Assembly: GCA_012274175.1 (NCBI GenBank) | Contig: JAAOZZ010000340.1 | Location: 1 to 12,942 of the forward strand | Direction of reading: 5' to 3' | DNA from: Betaproteobacteria bacterium | GTDB lineage: Bacteria; Pseudomonadota; Gammaproteobacteria; Burkholderiales; Usitatibacteraceae | Length of the DNA stretch: 12,942 bases | In this document: piece after piece, positions 10,699-12,942 of the stretch | How positions within the stretch are numbered: the first letter of the stretch is position 1 | Layout: every line of letters begins with the position of its first letter | Made by a program: the position numbers and the translations under genes | The notes under the pieces: generated by a model | Databases searched by the model: none | What the model saw: the letters and a program-made list of their open reading frames with translations, nothing else | What the model was told of the DNA's origin: nothing

Positions 10699-11976
10699 TT
10701 AGGCGCCCTTCGGCCACCGGGGTTCCGAGAACGTGTTGCGTTCGGCGCGCATCATGGCCGGCGGCTCCTCCGAGGCGTCGATCGCCACGCCGCCGCGCCG
10801 GTCGATCCAGCCGCAGTCGACGAAGCGGTTGTCGGCCACCGTGAGATCGACGGTCGGATGGACCTTGAGCGCCACGCCCGAGTGCATGCCGACCTTCTCG
10901 AAGCGGTTACGCACCACGGCCACGTCGGCCGCGCGCCCGCGATGGGGCACCGAGAGCCGCGCCGCGACCGTGGTTCCCCGTATCACGTTGTCCTCGAATC
11001 TCACGCCGCGAAGCCCGGAGATTTCGAAGCCGTGGAAGGTATCGAGGATCTCGTTGCCCGCGATCACCAGGTCCACGGGCGGTGCGTGTGCCCCGTCGAC
11101 GAATCCCTTCGCGACCACGCCGAGCGTGCGAAAGCGCCCCTCGACGCGGTTGCCGCGGATCTCGATGCCGCGGGGATGGCGGTCGTAGCGGTCCAGGGCG
11201 AGGATCACGCAGATGGCCCCCACGCCGCCCAGCACGTTCACGAAGCGGTTGCGCAGCACGCGCACGTCCTGGATCCGGGCCCAGGGCGCTTCCGGCTCGA
11301 TGTCGAGCGCGCCCGGCATGTCGGGGCGCGAGCAGTCCCGGAACAGGTTGCCCTCGACCGTCACGCGGGTGCCGTCGGTGATGCTCACGCCCTGCCGGTT
11401 CTGGTCGTTCACGCCGTCGAAGAGGCAGCCGCGGATCGTGACGTCCTCGTTGTGGCGCTCGGCGCCGGTGGCATAGGCCGAGCCCGCGACGTAGATGCCG
11501 TCGCCCTGGAACGCGCGGAAGGCGCAGCGGCGCACCGCGAGGCCGGAGCAGCCGGTGGCCACCAGCAGGTGGTTGGTCTGCACGAACCCGTCGCTCACCG
11601 AGCGCCCCTCGAACGCGAGGTCCTCGATGGTGATGTCGCGCACGTTGTCGCGCGGGTCGGCCGATCCCGCGAAGCCGCCGCCCGAGGCGGCGAGGAAGGT
11701 GGAGCCGGGCCGATGCACGAGCACCGAGCGCGCGCCCGTGCCGGCAAGCCGCGTGTGGGACCAGAGGGCCAGGTCACCCACGAGGTAGCGGCCCTCGGGG
11801 ACCCAGACGCCCGCGGCCCCGTCCAGGGCGCGCTGGAACGCTGGCGTGTCGTCGCTCGCGCCGTCGCCGCGCGCCCCGTGCCGGCGCACGTCCACGAAGC
11901 CTGCCGGAACCGCTGCCCGGACGCTCCCCGAGGATGCGAGCAGGGCGGCCAGGGCGAGGAAGCGGCGTCGGTCCAT
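10699..11976 (-). CDS. Tat-exported right-handed parallel beta-helix protein (pectate lyase-like fold)
   Basis: 425 residues. The N-terminus MDRRRFLALAALLASSGSVRA has RRxFL and a hydrophobic core ending at an Ala-rich cleavage site (about VRA-AV, residue 21), a likely twin-arginine signal that exports a folded protein. The motif RRHGARGDGASDDTPAFQRA (31-50) is the hallmark N-terminal turn of the pectate-lyase-3/GH28-like superfamily. From ~114 to ~415 about ten coils repeat a pattern such as VTIRGCLFDG, VTVEGNLFRD, VRVLRNRFVN, IEIRGNRVEG, LVIAGNEILD, VAVVRNRFEK and LTVADNRFVD, typical of a beta-helix. Such proteins are usually polysaccharide lyases, hydrolases or epimerases; substrate and catalytic residues cannot be assigned here. 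No carbohydrate gene cluster surrounds it. It lies between divergent map and rpsB, with no Shine-Dalgarno sequence before its ATG. Base composition looks like the neighbours by eye. Confidence 0.83.
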   Translation of the reverse strand: MDRRRFLALAALLASSGSVRAAVPAGFVDVRRHGARGDGASDDTPAFQRALDGAAGVWVPEGRYLVGDLALWSHTRLAGTGARSVLVHRPGSTFLAASGGGFAGSADPRDNVRDITIEDLAFEGRSVSDGFVQTNHLLVATGCSGLAVRRCAFRAFQGDGIYVAGSAYATGAERHNEDVTIRGCLFDGVNDQNRQGVSITDGTRVTVEGNLFRDCSRPDMPGALDIEPEAPWARIQDVRVLRNRFVNVLGGVGAICVILALDRYDRHPRGIEIRGNRVEGRFRTLGVVAKGFVDGAHAPPVDLVIAGNEILDTFHGFEISGLRGVRFEDNVIRGTTVAARLSVPHRGRAADVAVVRNRFEKVGMHSGVALKVHPTVDLTVADNRFVDCGWIDRRGGVAIDASEEPPAMMRAERNTFSEPRWPKGA

Positions 11977-11992
11977 AAGGGCGAGGAAATGT

Positions 11993-12021
11993 ATGAAAGA
12001 GCGGGGGTTTCGCGCTATAAT
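11993..12021 (+). promoter_or_regulatory. Sigma70-type promoter of rpsB
   Basis: ATGAAA (11993-11998, four of six matches to TTGACA) is followed after exactly 17 nt by a perfect TATAAT (12016-12021). Transcription should start at about 12028. The -35 lies only 16 bp from the start codon of the divergent beta-helix gene, so any promoter of that gene must overlap this one or the rpsB leader. Confidence 0.72.
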
Positions 12022-12027
12022 GGCGTG

Positions 12028-12201
12028 CTATCCGAACGATCGCCAGTGCCTTGCAGCAACGGGCTTCGCGACCGCGGATTTCGCGGCAAATCCACACCCC
12101 GCCCATGGCTAAGGTGTCCGTGCCCGCGGTGGTCGCCCCAGGCGAGCGCCGGGCCGGGCTCACGCGGGGGAGGCCAACCTTAACCGACAGGAGTTTTCAC
12201 G
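12028..12201 (+). promoter_or_regulatory. Long structured 5' leader of rpsB, candidate autoregulatory RNA
   Basis: About 174 nt lie between the predicted start site and the rpsB ATG, with no supported gene. Pairing segments visible by eye are: CCGCG/CGCGG around 12072-12086; an outer stem TAAGGT (12110-12115) with ACCTTA (12177-12182); inside it CCCGCG-(bulged G)-TG (12123-12131) with CACGCGGG (12161-12168); and TCGCC (12133-12137) with GGCGA (12141-12145). The outer stem ends 6 nt before the AGGAG of rpsB, so folding could affect initiation. In gammaproteobacteria the rpsB leader binds S2 and represses its own translation; whether this leader does so is inference, and no motif was matched to a published model. 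Confidence 0.45.
12189..12193 (+). promoter_or_regulatory. Ribosome binding site AGGAG of rpsB
   Basis: AGGAG lies 8 nt before the rpsB ATG (12202) and fixes that start. It is one of the few clear Shine-Dalgarno sequences in the window, as expected for a highly expressed ribosomal protein. Confidence 0.88.
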
Positions 12202-12942
12202 ATGTCCGTCACCATGCGCCAGATGCTGGAGGCCGGCGTGCACTTCGGCCACCAGACGCGCTACTGGAATCCCAAGATGGCTCCGTACATCTTCGGGGCC
12301 CGCAACAAGATCCACATCATCAACCTCGAGAAGTCGCTTCCGATGTACCAGGAGGCGCTCCGGTACGTGCGCCAGTTGACCGCCAACAAGGGGCAGATCC
12401 TCTTCGTGGGCACCAAGCGGCAGGCGCGCGAGATCGTGAAGGAAGAGGCGCAGCGCGCCAACGCGCCCTACGTCGACTACCGCTGGCTGGGCGGCATGCT
12501 CACGAACTTCAAGACCGTGAAGCAGTCCATCAAGCGCCTGAAGGACATGGACGGGATGGCGGCCGACGGATCTCTCGAGCGCCTCTCGAAGAAGGAGCAG
12601 CTGCAATTCAACCGCGAGCGCGAGAAGCTCGAGCGCTCCCTGGGCGGCATCAAGGACATGGGCGGCGTGCCCGACGCGCTCTTCGTGATCGACGTGGGCT
12701 TCCACAAGATCGCGGTGACCGAGGCGCGCACCCTGGGCATCCCGATCGTGGGCGTGGTGGACTCGAACAACTCGCTCGACGGCATCGACTACGTGATCCC
12801 GGGCAACGACGACTCGACCCGCGCCATCCGTCTGTACGCGCGGGGCGTGGCCGATGCGATCCTCGAGGGCCGCAGCCAGGTGGTGAGCGAGATGGTGGCT
12901 CCCACGACCGAGGACTTCGTCGAGGTCGAGGAAGCCGAGAAG
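12202..12942 (+). CDS. rpsB: 30S ribosomal protein S2 (3' end outside window)
   Basis: The frame is open from ATG 12202 to the window edge: 247 codons with no stop, so nearly the whole protein (E. coli 241 residues) is present. Family sequence is unmistakable: [20 protein letters not shown], then [62 protein letters not shown], and [12 protein letters not shown] near the C-terminus. The tail [12 protein letters not shown] is the acidic, variable end. S2 binds late to the 30S head-platform region and helps recruit S1. Usually tsf, pyrH and frr follow, but they lie outside. The gene is driven by the promoter at 11993-12021 through a long leader. Confidence 0.98.
   Translation, partial: MSVTMRQMLEAGVHFGHQTRYWNPKMAPYIFGARNKIHIINLEKSLPMYQEALRYVRQLTANKGQILFVGTKRQAREIVKEEAQRANAPYVDYRWLGGMLTNFKTVKQSIKRLKDMDGMAADGSLERLSKKEQLQFNREREKLERSLGGIKDMGGVPDALFVIDVGFHKIAVTEARTLGIPIVGVVDSNNSLDGIDYVIPGNDDSTRAIRLYARGVADAILEGRSQVVSEMVAPTTEDFVEVEEAEK

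Noticed and set aside
7296..10844. Open frame of 1182 codons on the plus strand opposite glnD, map and the end of the beta-helix gene
   Set aside because: It runs antisense through three genes with full family motifs. Its translation is rich in His, Arg, Ala and Val with no domain, as expected from GC-rich codon shadowing.
10621..12183. 520-codon plus-strand frame opposite the beta-helix gene
   Set aside because: The minus-strand protein has a signal peptide, a superfamily motif and regular repeats; this frame has none and also crosses the rpsB promoter.
12105..12201. ATG at 12105 as a possible leader peptide before rpsB
   Set aside because: No ribosome binding site, and the frame simply runs on into rpsB out of phase without a nearby stop or any regulatory codon run.

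Overview
The window reads as chromosomal backbone of a very GC-rich betaproteobacterium. The gene order smc-zipA-ligA, the map/glnD pair facing away from rpsB, and the 6-oxopurine type of MTA-phosphorylase homologue all point that way. The exact order or family cannot be fixed from sequence alone. There is no IS element, integrase, CRISPR array, tRNA or rRNA. Coding density is very high; the longest gene-free stretch is 225 bp (11977-12201).

Left block, plus strand (1-7123): the 3' end of smc overlaps zipA by 4 nt, and ligA follows after 2 nt. After a 66-nt gap carrying a CCCTC/GAGGG-rich repeat come galU and hpt (GTGA overlap), then a second, clearer repeat/hairpin of the same type. Next are an S-methyl-5'-thioinosine phosphorylase starting at TTG, a peptide deformylase overlapping it by 14 nt, and a small three-helix membrane protein. 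Themes are chromosome condensation and repair (smc, ligA), division (zipA), UDP-glucose supply (galU) and purine/methylthio salvage (hpt plus the phosphorylase). The last two are biochemically consecutive: the phosphorylase releases hypoxanthine and Hpt turns it into IMP.

Right block, minus strand (7155-11976): read in transcription order, a Tat-exported right-handed beta-helix protein, map (methionine aminopeptidase) and glnD (PII uridylyltransferase). A GC-rich inverted repeat separates the converging ends of the two blocks. Both map and glnD lack a Shine-Dalgarno sequence and carry a TATAAT-like hexamer 6-7 nt before the annotated ATG, an arrangement expected of leaderless transcripts.

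Right edge, plus strand: rpsB (30S protein S2) begins, with a recognisable sigma70-type promoter, a long structured leader of about 174 nt and a clear ribosome binding site. It is cut by the window end.

Most of the window is ordinary housekeeping sequence. The points worth a second look are the exported beta-helix gene lying between map and rpsB, the hpt/phosphorylase pairing, the two intergenic repeats, the possible leaderless starts and the rpsB leader. I did not find a convincing new multi-gene system.
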